From Microbacterium sp. SA39 (lineage in GTDB: Bacteria; Actinomycetota; Actinomycetes; Actinomycetales; Microbacteriaceae): a DNA stretch of 64,000 nucleotides. Below are positions 33,743-41,753 of the stretch, one piece after another. The position numbers and the translations under genes were made by a program. The first letter of the stretch is position 1; each line of letters opens with the position of its first letter. The stretch is taken from NCBI RefSeq assembly GCF_000967865.1, contig NZ_JXRU01000032.1, positions 167,297-231,296 on the forward strand, given 5' to 3'. The notes under the pieces were generated by a model that was not told where the DNA came from, did not search any database, and saw only the letters and a program-made list of their open reading frames with translations.

Positions 33743-34677
33743 ACCCCCTCTCAGCCATCGCGAGCGCGATCCTGGTCGGCGGCACGCTGTCGGCCGGTCT
33801 GCTCTGTCTTCTCGCCGCTCTGCCGCGCTGGCGGGCGGCGTCCCTGAGCGTGCGAATCGCCCCGTACGTGCGCGACGTCGTCGACGATGACGCCATGCCT
33901 CGCGGTCTGCTGCCGGCGGCGGGGGTGCTCCCGCTCGGTGGCGGCAGCCGGTGGCAGCGCGCGCAGCACGGATTCGAACGGATGCTGGGAGGCGGCGAGT
34001 CCGTTCGCCTGAGGCTCGCGCAAGCAGGGGCGCCCACCGATCCGATCGCCTTCCGCGGGCGCCAGCTGAGCTGGCTGCTGGCGGGGATCGCAGCAGGGGC
34101 GGTGACCGTGATCGCCCTGGCTCTCGCCGGCCGGATGTCGGTGCCGGTCGTCGTCATCCCGATCCTCTTCGGAGCCTTGGCGGCCGTCGGCTACGACATG
34201 CAGCTCTCCGCCCGGGCGCGGTCCCGCCGTGCCAGACTCACCGACGAACTTCCGACGACGCTGGAGTTCCTGGCCCTATGCCTCTCGGCAGGTGAGGGCT
34301 TCCTCGATTCCCTGCGGCGAGTCGCCGCCGTCGGCTCGGGCGAGTTGACGGCAGAGTTGCGGCGGGTGGTACTCGCCGCAGGCACCGGGTCGCCCCTCGC
34401 GGATGCTCTCGGAGAGATGTCGACCCGGCTGCAGCTCCCGGGTCTCTCCCGCGCCGTAGACCAGGTCATCGCTGCCCTCGAGCACGGCGCGCCGCTCGCC
34501 TCGGTGCTGCACGCCCAAGCCGGTGACGCGCGCGAAGACGCGAAGCGCACGCTCATCGAGCAGGCGGGGCGCAAGGAGATCCTCATGCTCCTCCCGCTGG
34601 TGTTCCTCATCCTCCCGCTGTCGGTGGTCTTCGCCATCTACCCGGGACTCTTCATCCTCCGACTCGGCATCGGCTGA
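33739..34677 (+). CDS. tadC: Tad secretion membrane protein TadC (type II secretion F family)
   Basis: The 312-residue second platform protein has the T2SSF motif LPTTLEFLALCLSAGEGFLD and ends with two membrane helices (LMLLPLVFLILPLSVVFAIY, then PGLFILRLG). The ATG overlaps the tadB stop (ATGA), so tadA-B-C are translationally coupled. The Flp-like pilin gene follows after 20 bases. Confidence 0.85.
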   Translation: MNPLSAIASAILVGGTLSAGLLCLLAALPRWRAASLSVRIAPYVRDVVDDDAMPRGLLPAAGVLPLGGGSRWQRAQHGFERMLGGGESVRLRLAQAGAPTDPIAFRGRQLSWLLAGIAAGAVTVIALALAGRMSVPVVVIPILFGALAAVGYDMQLSARARSRRARLTDELPTTLEFLALCLSAGEGFLDSLRRVAAVGSGELTAELRRVVLAAGTGSPLADALGEMSTRLQLPGLSRAVDQVIAALEHGAPLASVLHAQAGDAREDAKRTLIEQAGRKEILMLLPLVFLILPLSVVFAIYPGLFILRLGIG

Positions 34678-34697
34678 GCAACCATGAAAGGGCGACC

Positions 34698-34922
34698 ATG
34701 ACAGCACGCGTGCAGAACCTCCGAGACAATACGCTCACCCGCTGGTGGCGAGTCGCGAGAGCGTGGGGACGCGAGCTCACGGCGGACGAGCGCGGAGACG
34801 TGCCGGGCTGGGTTCTCGTCACACTGATGACCGCGGGGCTCGTCGTTCTGATCTGGGCTGTCGCGGGCCCGGCGTTGACGGCGCTGTTCGAGCAGGAGAT
34901 CCAGCGGGTGTCCGGTCTCTGA
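34698..34922 (+). CDS. Flp-pilin-like small membrane protein
   Basis: This 74-residue protein has a basic N-terminal part, a short acidic stretch (ELTADERGDVPG) and one hydrophobic helix (WVLVTLMTAGLVVLIWAVAG). Size, single helix and position between tadC and the TadE-like genes fit the major pilin slot. The typical prepilin cleavage motif with Glu at +5 (AEYA) is replaced by GDVPGWVL, so processing may differ. AAAGGG precedes the ATG. Confidence 0.7.
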   Translation: MTARVQNLRDNTLTRWWRVARAWGRELTADERGDVPGWVLVTLMTAGLVVLIWAVAGPALTALFEQEIQRVSGL

Positions 34923-34923
34923 C

Positions 34924-35325
34924 GTGTTGCACGTGCGTCTGCTGCGTGATGACCGAGGTTCGAGCCCGGTCGAGTTCGTGCTGGTGGGCACACTGCTCAC
35001 AGTGCTCACCCTGGCGGTGCTGCAGCTCGCGCTTGCGGTCTACGTGCGCAACGTCGTCCACGACGCGGCAGTGGAGGGTGCGTATCACGCAGCGCTCGCT
35101 GACACGACGTTGAACGAGGGGGCTGACCGCACGCGCACCGTGATCACACAGGCGATCGGAAGCGCGTATGCCGGCGACATCGCGATCGGAACGTCGGATG
35201 CTCTCGGCCACGACACGGTCGATGTGCGCATCCGCACGTCGCTGCCCGTGCTCGGACTCATCGGCATCCCGTATGCATTGGAGGTGGAGGCGCATGCGCC
35301 GGTCGAGAGCCTGGGGGAAGAATGA
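34924..35325 (+). CDS. TadE-like pseudopilin 1
   Basis: The 133-residue protein has RGSSPVEFVLVGTLLTVLTL near the N-terminus, a class of membrane anchor with a conserved Glu seen in TadE minor pilins, then an extracytoplasmic domain of about 90 residues. The GTG start lies one base after the previous stop. Confidence 0.78.
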   Translation: MLHVRLLRDDRGSSPVEFVLVGTLLTVLTLAVLQLALAVYVRNVVHDAAVEGAYHAALADTTLNEGADRTRTVITQAIGSAYAGDIAIGTSDALGHDTVDVRIRTSLPVLGLIGIPYALEVEAHAPVESLGEE

Positions 35326-35749
35326 CGAGGGCTCGGCCGCGCTCGAGTTCATCACGGTCGGCGTCATCCTGCTCGTACCACTTGTCTACCTGGTGATCGC
35401 GCTCGGTGCGATCCAGGAGCAGACCCTCGGCGCCGAGGCGGCCGCGCGTCATACGGCACGAGCAGTAGCTCTGGCACCGGACGCGGCGGCTGCCTCGGAG
35501 CATGGCGAGGCGGTCCTCACGGGGATCATCGACGAATACGGCCTCGACCCTGCAGAGGTCGATGTGTCGCTGTCATGCTCGCCGGCCGGAGTCGCCTGTC
35601 CCTCTGCCGGAGCCACCCTCACGGTGACGGTCGCGGCACGCGTGCGACTACCGCTGGTCCCGCCGGTGTTCGGCCTCGACCGAGCGGCATCCGTCCGCGT
35701 GCAGGCGCACGCGGCGCAGAAGGTATCGCGCCTCTGGGGGACGGAGTGA
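35294..35749 (+). CDS. TadE-like pseudopilin 2
   Basis: The 151-residue protein has an N-terminal EGSAALEFITVGVILLVPLV anchor with the TadE glutamate. The soluble part has a possible disulfide pair (SLSCSPAGVACPSAG). The ATG lies 32 bases inside the preceding gene, in another frame. Its stop overlaps the next start. Confidence 0.78.
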   Translation: MRRSRAWGKNDEGSAALEFITVGVILLVPLVYLVIALGAIQEQTLGAEAAARHTARAVALAPDAAAASEHGEAVLTGIIDEYGLDPAEVDVSLSCSPAGVACPSAGATLTVTVAARVRLPLVPPVFGLDRAASVRVQAHAAQKVSRLWGTE

Positions 35750-36171
35750 CCACCGGGGATGCCGGTCTCGGCGAAGAGGAGGGGAGCGTCCTGCTTCTCA
35801 CCCTCGGGTACGTGCTGCTCGCGGTCGCGGTGATCTTCGTCTGCGTGTGCGCGACCGACCTGTACATCGCCCAGAAACAGCTGGACGCCCTGGCCGATTC
35901 CGCCGCGCTCGCCGGAGCCGACGGCTTCACGCTGCAGGTCGAGGGCGACGCAGTGAGGGCGGAGCTGTCGGATGCCGGCGTGCAGGAGCAGGCCGCAGCA
36001 CTCGTCGCGGCACTCCCCAGTGACTGCGAACTTGTCAGCGCGAGCACGCCGGACGGCGTCTCCGCCCGCGTCACGGTCGCGATGACGTGGCATCCGCCGC
36101 TGCTCTCGCCGTTCGTGCCCGAGGGTGTCGCCTTGGAGTCCACAGCGACCAGCCGCACAGCCCTCGAATGA
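35746..36171 (+). CDS. TadG/Rv3654c-like secreted pseudopilin
   Basis: This 141-residue protein resembles the 'helicase/secretion neighborhood TadE-like' proteins. It has an N-terminal membrane helix (GSVLLLTLGYVLLAVAVIFV) followed by DLYIAQKQLDALADSAALAG, the signature of that family, and a short beta-rich tail. The GTG start overlaps the previous stop (GTGA). It ends the Tad operon and converges on the NUDIX gene, 10 bases away. Confidence 0.8.
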   Translation: MTTGDAGLGEEEGSVLLLTLGYVLLAVAVIFVCVCATDLYIAQKQLDALADSAALAGADGFTLQVEGDAVRAELSDAGVQEQAAALVAALPSDCELVSASTPDGVSARVTVAMTWHPPLLSPFVPEGVALESTATSRTALE

Positions 36172-36181
36172 GGCGCGGGCA

Positions 36182-36742
36182 CTACTGCTGCGAACGCAAC
36201 CGCTGCAACAGTCCGCGCAACCGGGGTTCGAGCTGCGGCGGCACCTCGGCAGGCAGCGCGTCGACCGGCCACCACCGCACGTCCTCCGACTCGTCGCTCA
36301 CCGTCAACACGGCATCCCGATCGACGATCACCGCGATCCCGATGTCGAGGTGCGAGGCACAGCGGCCGAAGCGGGACGAAAGCCCGTGATGGTCGAGGTC
36401 ATAGGCCAGGGGAGTGGTCGGGGCAGCGGCGTCGATGCCCGTCTCCTCGCGCAGTTCGCGCAGTGCGGCATCCACGATCGACTCGTCGCCGTCCTCGGCG
36501 TGCCCACCGGGCTGCACCCAGAACCGGCCCTTGCCGTGGAAGACCAGCAGCGTCTGCGTGAGCGTCTCGTCGAACACGACACAGGAGGCGGTGGCGTGAT
36601 CCGGTCCCGCATCGCGCGACACCGGTCCCGCATCGTCAGGGAAGAACGCCGCGAAGTCGACCTGGGCCGCGCGATCGCGCTCGGACTGCGGCGCGAAATC
36701 GGCGACGAGCCGGTGCACGTCGGCTGACAGGGTCCCGCTCAC
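36182..36742 (-). CDS. NUDIX hydrolase
   Basis: The 186-residue protein has a clear Nudix box, GGHAEDGDESIVDAALRELR followed by EETGI, which coordinates Mg2+ for hydrolysing a nucleoside diphosphate linked to another group. The substrate is not predictable. The GTG start overlaps the MFS transporter stop (GTGA), so the two are co-expressed. Confidence 0.9.
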   Translation of the reverse strand: MSGTLSADVHRLVADFAPQSERDRAAQVDFAAFFPDDAGPVSRDAGPDHATASCVVFDETLTQTLLVFHGKGRFWVQPGGHAEDGDESIVDAALRELREETGIDAAAPTTPLAYDLDHHGLSSRFGRCASHLDIGIAVIVDRDAVLTVSDESEDVRWWPVDALPAEVPPQLEPRLRGLLQRLRSQQ

Positions 36743-38016
36743 GCTCGCTCCTCTTCCGGGTCTTCCGGCCGCGTGCGCGGCACGAACCTCGGGATCCACC
36801 GCAGGAAGCCTGCCGCCCCGAGAAGGCTGATCACGCCCATGGCCGCAGCCGCGAACGGGAGAGCGGCCACCGCGGTGACGGCCGCGACGATCAGCGGGGC
36901 GACGGCGCCACCGGCATCCGTCAGCGTCCGCCAGGAACCCAGGAAAGCCGCAGGTTCCCGTTTCGGGGCGACGTCAGCGCCGAGGGTCAGCAGGATGCCG
37001 CTCGACAAGCCGTTCCCGACGCCGAGCACACCCGCGAACAGCACGAACCACAGCACGGCCGCGTCGAGGTCGTGCGTGAACGACATCGCCAGGAAGCCGA
37101 CACCCATCAGCACCATCGCGGGCATCGCCGCCCACAGTCGGCCGAACCGGTCCATCACCTGGCCGCTCGCGTAGAAGAGGGCGAAATCGATCGCGCCGGA
37201 GACGCCGACGACCAGCGCGATCGTCGAGGCGTCGAGACTCAGCGACAGCCCCCACAAGGGAAGCACGACCTGCCGTGCCGATCGCACCGCGGACAGAGAC
37301 GCCGCCGCGAGGCCGAGGCGGGTGAGCACCGTGCGCTCCCGCCACATCGTGCGGAAGGTCCCCGCGCGCTCGATCGTCGGAATCGAGCCGCTCACCGCCT
37401 CGCCCGAGTCCTCCGCGTAGCGCAGCGGCGAGATCTCCGGGATCGTCTTCTCCGGGTCGGGTCCGAACATCACCAGCACGACCATGGCGGCGAGACAGCC
37501 GAGGAAGAACCAGATCGCCGCTGATTCGCTGCCGAACAGCTGCAGCAGTCCCGCCGTGACGAAAGGACCGATGAAGATCCCGAGCCGGAAGCTCCCACCC
37601 AAGAGCGACAGGGAGCGCGCACGGAAGGCGACCGGGACGCGCGTCGTCATGAACGCATGCCGGGCGAGTCCGAACGCCGCCGCGCACATGCCGAGCAGGA
37701 AGACGGATGCCGCGAACATGCCGAGCGACGGCGCGAGCGCCATCCCCACCCCGGCGAGGATGGCGATGATGCCGGCCACCACCATCGTGTAGCGCTCGCC
37801 GATGCGCCCGACCGCCCAGCCCGCCGGGAGATTGCCGCACAGCTGACCGATGACGAGGCCGGACGCCACGAGAGCGGCGAAGGCCACGTCGGCACCCATG
37901 GACACCGCGATCACCGGGATGAGCGGGATGACCGCACCCTCGCCGAGGGCGAAGAGGATCGTCGGCAGGTACACCATCGGTCCGAACTGCCGGAGGACCG
38001 TCGATGTACTGCTCAC
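36739..38016 (-). CDS. Major facilitator superfamily transporter
   Basis: The 425-residue protein has twelve hydrophobic segments. It shows the MFS loop 2-3 motif GWAVGRIGERYTM and the second-half equivalent GQVMDRFGRLWAAM. The sequence LPTILFALGEGAVIPLIPVI at the N-terminus resembles drug/multidrug efflux MFS proteins, but the substrate is unknown. The GTG start is 81 bases from the divergent prfB ATG. A TAGCGT hexamer four bases upstream is a possible -10. Confidence 0.87.
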   Translation of the reverse strand: MSSTSTVLRQFGPMVYLPTILFALGEGAVIPLIPVIAVSMGADVAFAALVASGLVIGQLCGNLPAGWAVGRIGERYTMVVAGIIAILAGVGMALAPSLGMFAASVFLLGMCAAAFGLARHAFMTTRVPVAFRARSLSLLGGSFRLGIFIGPFVTAGLLQLFGSESAAIWFFLGCLAAMVVLVMFGPDPEKTIPEISPLRYAEDSGEAVSGSIPTIERAGTFRTMWRERTVLTRLGLAAASLSAVRSARQVVLPLWGLSLSLDASTIALVVGVSGAIDFALFYASGQVMDRFGRLWAAMPAMVLMGVGFLAMSFTHDLDAAVLWFVLFAGVLGVGNGLSSGILLTLGADVAPKREPAAFLGSWRTLTDAGGAVAPLIVAAVTAVAALPFAAAAMGVISLLGAAGFLRWIPRFVPRTRPEDPEEERA

Positions 38017-38097
38017 ACAATCACGCTACCCCGTGGCCTCGGTGCTCGAGACGCGAGGGTCCCCGCGCGCGCAGGCGGCACGTTAGGCTGGGGTGTC

Positions 38098-39207
38098 ATG
38101 CTCGAACTAGATCTCTCCGCCGAAATCCAGGCGCTCAGGCACACCTTCGGCGACATCAGCGAGGTCGTCGATGTCGCCCACCTTCGCGACGAGATCGCGC
38201 GACTCAGCGAAGCGGCCGGTGCGCCCGACCTCTGGGACGACACCGACAACGCGCAGAAGGTGACCAGCGCCCTCAGCCACCGCCAGTCCGAGCTCGCGCG
38301 CATCACCGGCATCGCCTCGCGACTCGACGACCTCGAGGTGCTCATCGGCCTCGCCAACGAGATGGGCGACGAGGAATCCGCGCAGGAGGCTCGCACCGAG
38401 CTCACCGCGCTGACCAGCATCATCAACCAGCTCGAGGTGCAGACCCTGCTCGACGGCGAATACGACGAGCGCTCGGCGATCATCACGATCCGCTCCGGCG
38501 CCGGCGGCGACGACGCGACCGACTTCGCCGAGATGCTCATGCGCATGTACCTGCGCTGGGCCGAGCGCCACAAGTACCCCGTCAAGGTGATGGACACCTC
38601 CTACGCCGAGGGCGCCGGCATCAAGTCGGCGACCTTCGAGATCGACGCGCCCTATGCCTTCGGCACGGTCTCGGTCGAAGCCGGCACCCATCGTCTCGCC
38701 CGGATCAGCCCGTTCGGGTCCGCGGACAAGCGCCAGACGTCGTTCGCCGCCGTCGAGGTCATCCCGCTGATGGAGGAGGCGACCGAGGTCGAGATCCCCG
38801 AGAGCGACATCCGCGTCGACGTCTTCCGCTCGTCCGGTCCCGGTGGGCAGTCGGTCAACACGACCGACTCGGCTGTGCGCCTCACCCACCTCCCCAGCGG
38901 CATCGTCGTGTCGATGCAGAACGAGAAGTCGCAGATCCAGAACCGCGCGGCCGCCATGCGCGTGCTGCAGACCCGCCTGCTGCTGCAGCAGAAGGAGCAG
39001 GAAGCCGCGAAGAAGAAAGAGCTCGCAGGCACCATCACCGCGAGCTGGGGCGACCAGATGCGCTCGTACTTCCTCTACGGCCAGCAGCTCGTCAAGGACC
39101 TGCGCACCGGGCACGAGTCCGGCAACCCGGCGGCTGTGTTCGACGGCGACCTCGACGGGTTCATCTCGGCCGGCATCCGCTGGCGCAAGCGCAAGGACGA
39201 CGACTGA
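38098..39207 (+). CDS. prfB: Peptide chain release factor 2
   Basis: The 369-residue factor recognises UGA and UAA stop codons and triggers peptide release. It has the RF2 tripeptide in ISPFGSADKRQTSF (SPF) and the catalytic RSSGPGGQSVNTTDSAVRLT with GGQ at residues 249-251. The frame is continuous, with no in-frame TGA near codon 25, so the programmed frameshift of E. coli prfB is absent. TAGGCT eight bases before the ATG fits the leaderless pattern. A terminator follows. Confidence 0.97.
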   Translation: MLELDLSAEIQALRHTFGDISEVVDVAHLRDEIARLSEAAGAPDLWDDTDNAQKVTSALSHRQSELARITGIASRLDDLEVLIGLANEMGDEESAQEARTELTALTSIINQLEVQTLLDGEYDERSAIITIRSGAGGDDATDFAEMLMRMYLRWAERHKYPVKVMDTSYAEGAGIKSATFEIDAPYAFGTVSVEAGTHRLARISPFGSADKRQTSFAAVEVIPLMEEATEVEIPESDIRVDVFRSSGPGGQSVNTTDSAVRLTHLPSGIVVSMQNEKSQIQNRAAAMRVLQTRLLLQQKEQEAAKKKELAGTITASWGDQMRSYFLYGQQLVKDLRTGHESGNPAAVFDGDLDGFISAGIRWRKRKDDD

Positions 39208-39226
39208 GTCCACGAGGACTGATCTC

Positions 39227-39264
39227 ATGAAGAAGGCCCCAGAGAAATCCGGGGCCTTCTTCAT
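39227..39264 (+). terminator. Intrinsic terminator after prfB
   Basis: ATGAAGAAGGCCCC (39227-39240) pairs perfectly with GGGGCCTTCTTCAT (39251-39264) around a 10-base loop. The A/T-rich stem base makes it suitable for both prfB and the convergent DUF2510 gene. Confidence 0.85.
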
Positions 39265-39272
39265 ACCTACGG

Positions 39273-40283
39273 TCAGCGGGCGGTGCCTTGCAGGCTTCCC
39301 GTCACGTCTTCGTAGCTGTAGATGATGCAGTGAACGGTGCGGTCGTTCATCCGGGTCCACGACGCCTTGGTCGGCGTGTAGTTGTAGATGTCGAACTCCG
39401 ACTCCTCGTAGGAAAGACCGACAAAACCCTCGAACTCGGCGGCGCAGCCGTCCCAGGCGATCTCGTAGATGGCATCGTCGCCGGGATAGTCGCCGTCATC
39501 GAGCTGGTAGATGAAGAAGACCTCGTCGGTGTGCGGCAGGTCGCAGGGCACCACCGGAACCTCGAAGATCTCATCCTCCCCGTCGTACTCGACCAGGGGG
39601 ATGCAGTCGCCGACCTGGAGATCGGCGAAGGGCAACATCTCCGCCCCCTCGATCTCGGAAGGGTCCTGCGCCCCATCTGAGAACGCACCGTCGTCGTCGG
39701 CGGGTGGACGCTCGCTGGGCGTGGCGACCGGGACAGGATCGGCCTCGGCCGTTGATCCGATCCCGAGCGACAGCAGCGAGACGCCGAGCGCCAGGATCGT
39801 GCCGAAGACCGCGACACCCAGGCCCGTGATCCCCGGCCACTTCGCGCCCCGCAGGAACAGCGAGACGAGGGAGGCGACGAAGCCGAGTCCGAGGACGACC
39901 CATCCGACGATCGAGATCGACGGCACGCAGGCGAGCACCACGCCGATCACCACCACGATGAGACCGATCAGGCCCAACACCGAGATCTTTCGGGTCGGTG
40001 CTGCAGCTGCCGGTGCGACAGGAACGCCGGGGTACGGCGGCGCGGATGCCGGGTAGCCCGATGTCGCCCCGGCCGCTTGCGTGGGAAGGGAATAGGGCGG
40101 TGCGAAGGGCTCAGGGTCGGCTGCGGCGGTGCCGACTGCTTCCGGCGTCACCGCCGGAGCCTGCTCCGCTACGGCTTCCGTAGCCGACTGCGGAGCCGCT
40201 CGCACGTGAGCGGTCCACTGCTGGCCGTCCCACCAGCGCAGGTTCGCGGAGCCATCGTCATACCAGCCGGCGGGTGTCGTCAT
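39273..40283 (-). CDS. DUF2510 membrane protein with septum-formation-like domain
   Basis: The 336-residue protein has an N-terminal DUF2510 (PAGWYDDGSANLRWWDGQQW), a Pro/Ala-rich linker and three hydrophobic helices at about residues 100-180 (DUF4190-like). The C-terminal extracytoplasmic domain resembles the actinobacterial septum formation family: LQVGDCIPLVEYDGEDEIFE, VPCDLPHTDEVFF and TVHCIIYSYED, with conserved cysteines. The role is unknown, presumably at the cell envelope. It lies 34 bases downstream of a DUF2510 paralogue, divergent from ftsEX. Confidence 0.75.
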   Translation of the reverse strand: MTTPAGWYDDGSANLRWWDGQQWTAHVRAAPQSATEAVAEQAPAVTPEAVGTAAADPEPFAPPYSLPTQAAGATSGYPASAPPYPGVPVAPAAAAPTRKISVLGLIGLIVVVIGVVLACVPSISIVGWVVLGLGFVASLVSLFLRGAKWPGITGLGVAVFGTILALGVSLLSLGIGSTAEADPVPVATPSERPPADDDGAFSDGAQDPSEIEGAEMLPFADLQVGDCIPLVEYDGEDEIFEVPVVPCDLPHTDEVFFIYQLDDGDYPGDDAIYEIAWDGCAAEFEGFVGLSYEESEFDIYNYTPTKASWTRMNDRTVHCIIYSYEDVTGSLQGTAR

Positions 40284-40317
40284 CGAACTTTCCTGTTGTC
40301 CCTGCTTCGATCGGCGA

Positions 40318-41577
40318 TCAGCCGGCCGAAGGCTCCACGGTCACTCGGGCGACTTCCTGAAGGACCTCGTCGGTGATGATGATGACGTACGAGCCGCTCT
40401 GCGGCACGTCGAAGGGAACGGTGCCCTGGGTCGTCTCGCCGGCTTCCAGCTCGTCCGGCTCGATCGTCGCGTCGCCGAACAGAGCATATTGACCGGTCGC
40501 ACCCTCGGCCGTCTCGGCCGTGAAGTAGATCAGCGGGTTGACGTAGGTGGTGCCGTCGATGCCGGTCCAGGTCAGCTCGATGTCGAGGTAGCCGCCGTTC
40601 TCAGCAGCGAAACCCGTGTCGCTCGTCGGGCTCCAGTTGGCCGAAGTGATGGTGACCTCGCTGGTACCCGACATCTGCGTGATGATGACGGGCTCGCCCA
40701 TCACGCCTTCGACGACTTCGGTCGGCGTGGTGCCCTCGTCGGTGCCCTCATCCGTACCGGTGTCGGTGGTCGGGATCGGGTCGGGCAGTGAGTCGTCGAT
40801 CTGCTCGGCGAGAGCGAAGAGGAAGACGAAGCCCATGATGAAGGCGATGATCGCGCCGGCGACGGAGACGCCGAGGCCCGTGAAGCCCGGCCACTTCTTC
40901 CCCTTGAGGAAGACGGAGATGAGCGACACGATGAAGCCGGCGGCGAGCAGGATCCACGCGAACAGGAGGGTCAACGGGAAGAAGGCGAGGATCAGGCCGA
41001 GGGCCGCGAGGCCGAGGCCGACGAGTCCGAGCACGGACGGCTTCGCCGGACCGGTCGGAGCGGATGCCGCGTAGGGCGCCGCTGCCGCATAAGGCGCGGA
41101 TGCCGGGTAGCCACCGGCCGCATAGGCGCCGGGCGCCGCGGAGTCGGGGGAGGCGTAGGCACCGCTCGCCGGCGGATACCCGCCCGAGGCGGCGGGGTAG
41201 GCGGGTGCGGCAGCGCCCGGGTACGCGGGAGCACCGCCCTGTGCCACGGGCGGGAGCGGCGGCACGGGTGGGGCTGCCGGGGCGGCCCGGTCGCGCGGTG
41301 CCTTGGGAGCGACGACGGTCTCCTCGACCGGGGCCGCGTCGGAAGCGGCATCCTCCGCAGGGGGCTCGTCGGCTGCCCGAGCTGACTCGGCGGCGGGTGC
41401 CACCGCCTCACTGAAGGCAGGCGTCTCAGGCTCGGTGAACGAACTCGACGCCTCGGGAGCTGCAGAAGACTCGGGAGCTGCAGGGGCCTCCGGAGCGAAG
41501 TGCTCGGTCCACTGCTGACCGTCCCACCAGCGCTGGCGCCCGGATCCGTCGTCGTACCAACCGGCAGGTGTCGTCAT
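40318..41577 (-). CDS. DUF2510 membrane protein, paralogue with DUF4352-like domain
   Basis: The 419-residue protein has the same DUF2510 start as its neighbour (MTTPAGWYDDGS, RWWDGQQWTEHF), then a long Ala/Pro/Glu/Tyr-rich linker (YPAASGGYPPASGAYASPDS) and membrane helices at residues 185-255. The C-terminal beta domain is a DUF4352-like fold (SGTSEVTITSANWSPTSDTG, GGYLDIELTWTGIDG). The C-terminal sensor or binding domain differs from its partner. GAGGGGGA precedes the ATG. The exact function is unknown. Confidence 0.72.
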   Translation of the reverse strand: MTTPAGWYDDGSGRQRWWDGQQWTEHFAPEAPAAPESSAAPEASSSFTEPETPAFSEAVAPAAESARAADEPPAEDAASDAAPVEETVVAPKAPRDRAAPAAPPVPPLPPVAQGGAPAYPGAAAPAYPAASGGYPPASGAYASPDSAAPGAYAAGGYPASAPYAAAAPYAASAPTGPAKPSVLGLVGLGLAALGLILAFFPLTLLFAWILLAAGFIVSLISVFLKGKKWPGFTGLGVSVAGAIIAFIMGFVFLFALAEQIDDSLPDPIPTTDTGTDEGTDEGTTPTEVVEGVMGEPVIITQMSGTSEVTITSANWSPTSDTGFAAENGGYLDIELTWTGIDGTTYVNPLIYFTAETAEGATGQYALFGDATIEPDELEAGETTQGTVPFDVPQSGSYVIIITDEVLQEVARVTVEPSAG

Positions 41578-41615
41578 GGTGTCCCCCTCGAGTCCTCGGC
41601 GTGCGCGGAATCACG

Positions 41616-41686
41616 CGAATCGCCTCTCCATGTATAGCAGTGGCGGTCGACGTTGATGAGGCGATTCGATGGGGAGCGATCCCCAT
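41616..41686. promoter_or_regulatory. Divergent promoter with inverted repeats between DUF2510 gene and ftsE
   Basis: CGAATCGCCTC (41616-41626) and GAGGCGATTCG (41658-41668) are perfect 11-base inverted arms, 31 bases apart. They flank a minus-strand TATACA (41631-41636), a near-consensus -10 for the DUF2510 gene. Right next to them ATGGGGA-gcga-TCCCCAT (41669-41686) is another perfect hairpin. This suggests operator control; the regulator is unknown. Confidence 0.5.
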
Positions 41687-41753
41687 GCCTGACTCGTCCG
41701 CGCGGGGTGTCGCTCGCGGCCAGAGGAGACGCCGCACGTAGGCTCGTAGCGCC

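Noticed and set aside
38098..38200. Programmed frameshift in prfB
   Set aside because: The frame is continuous from the ATG, with no in-frame TGA near codon 25.
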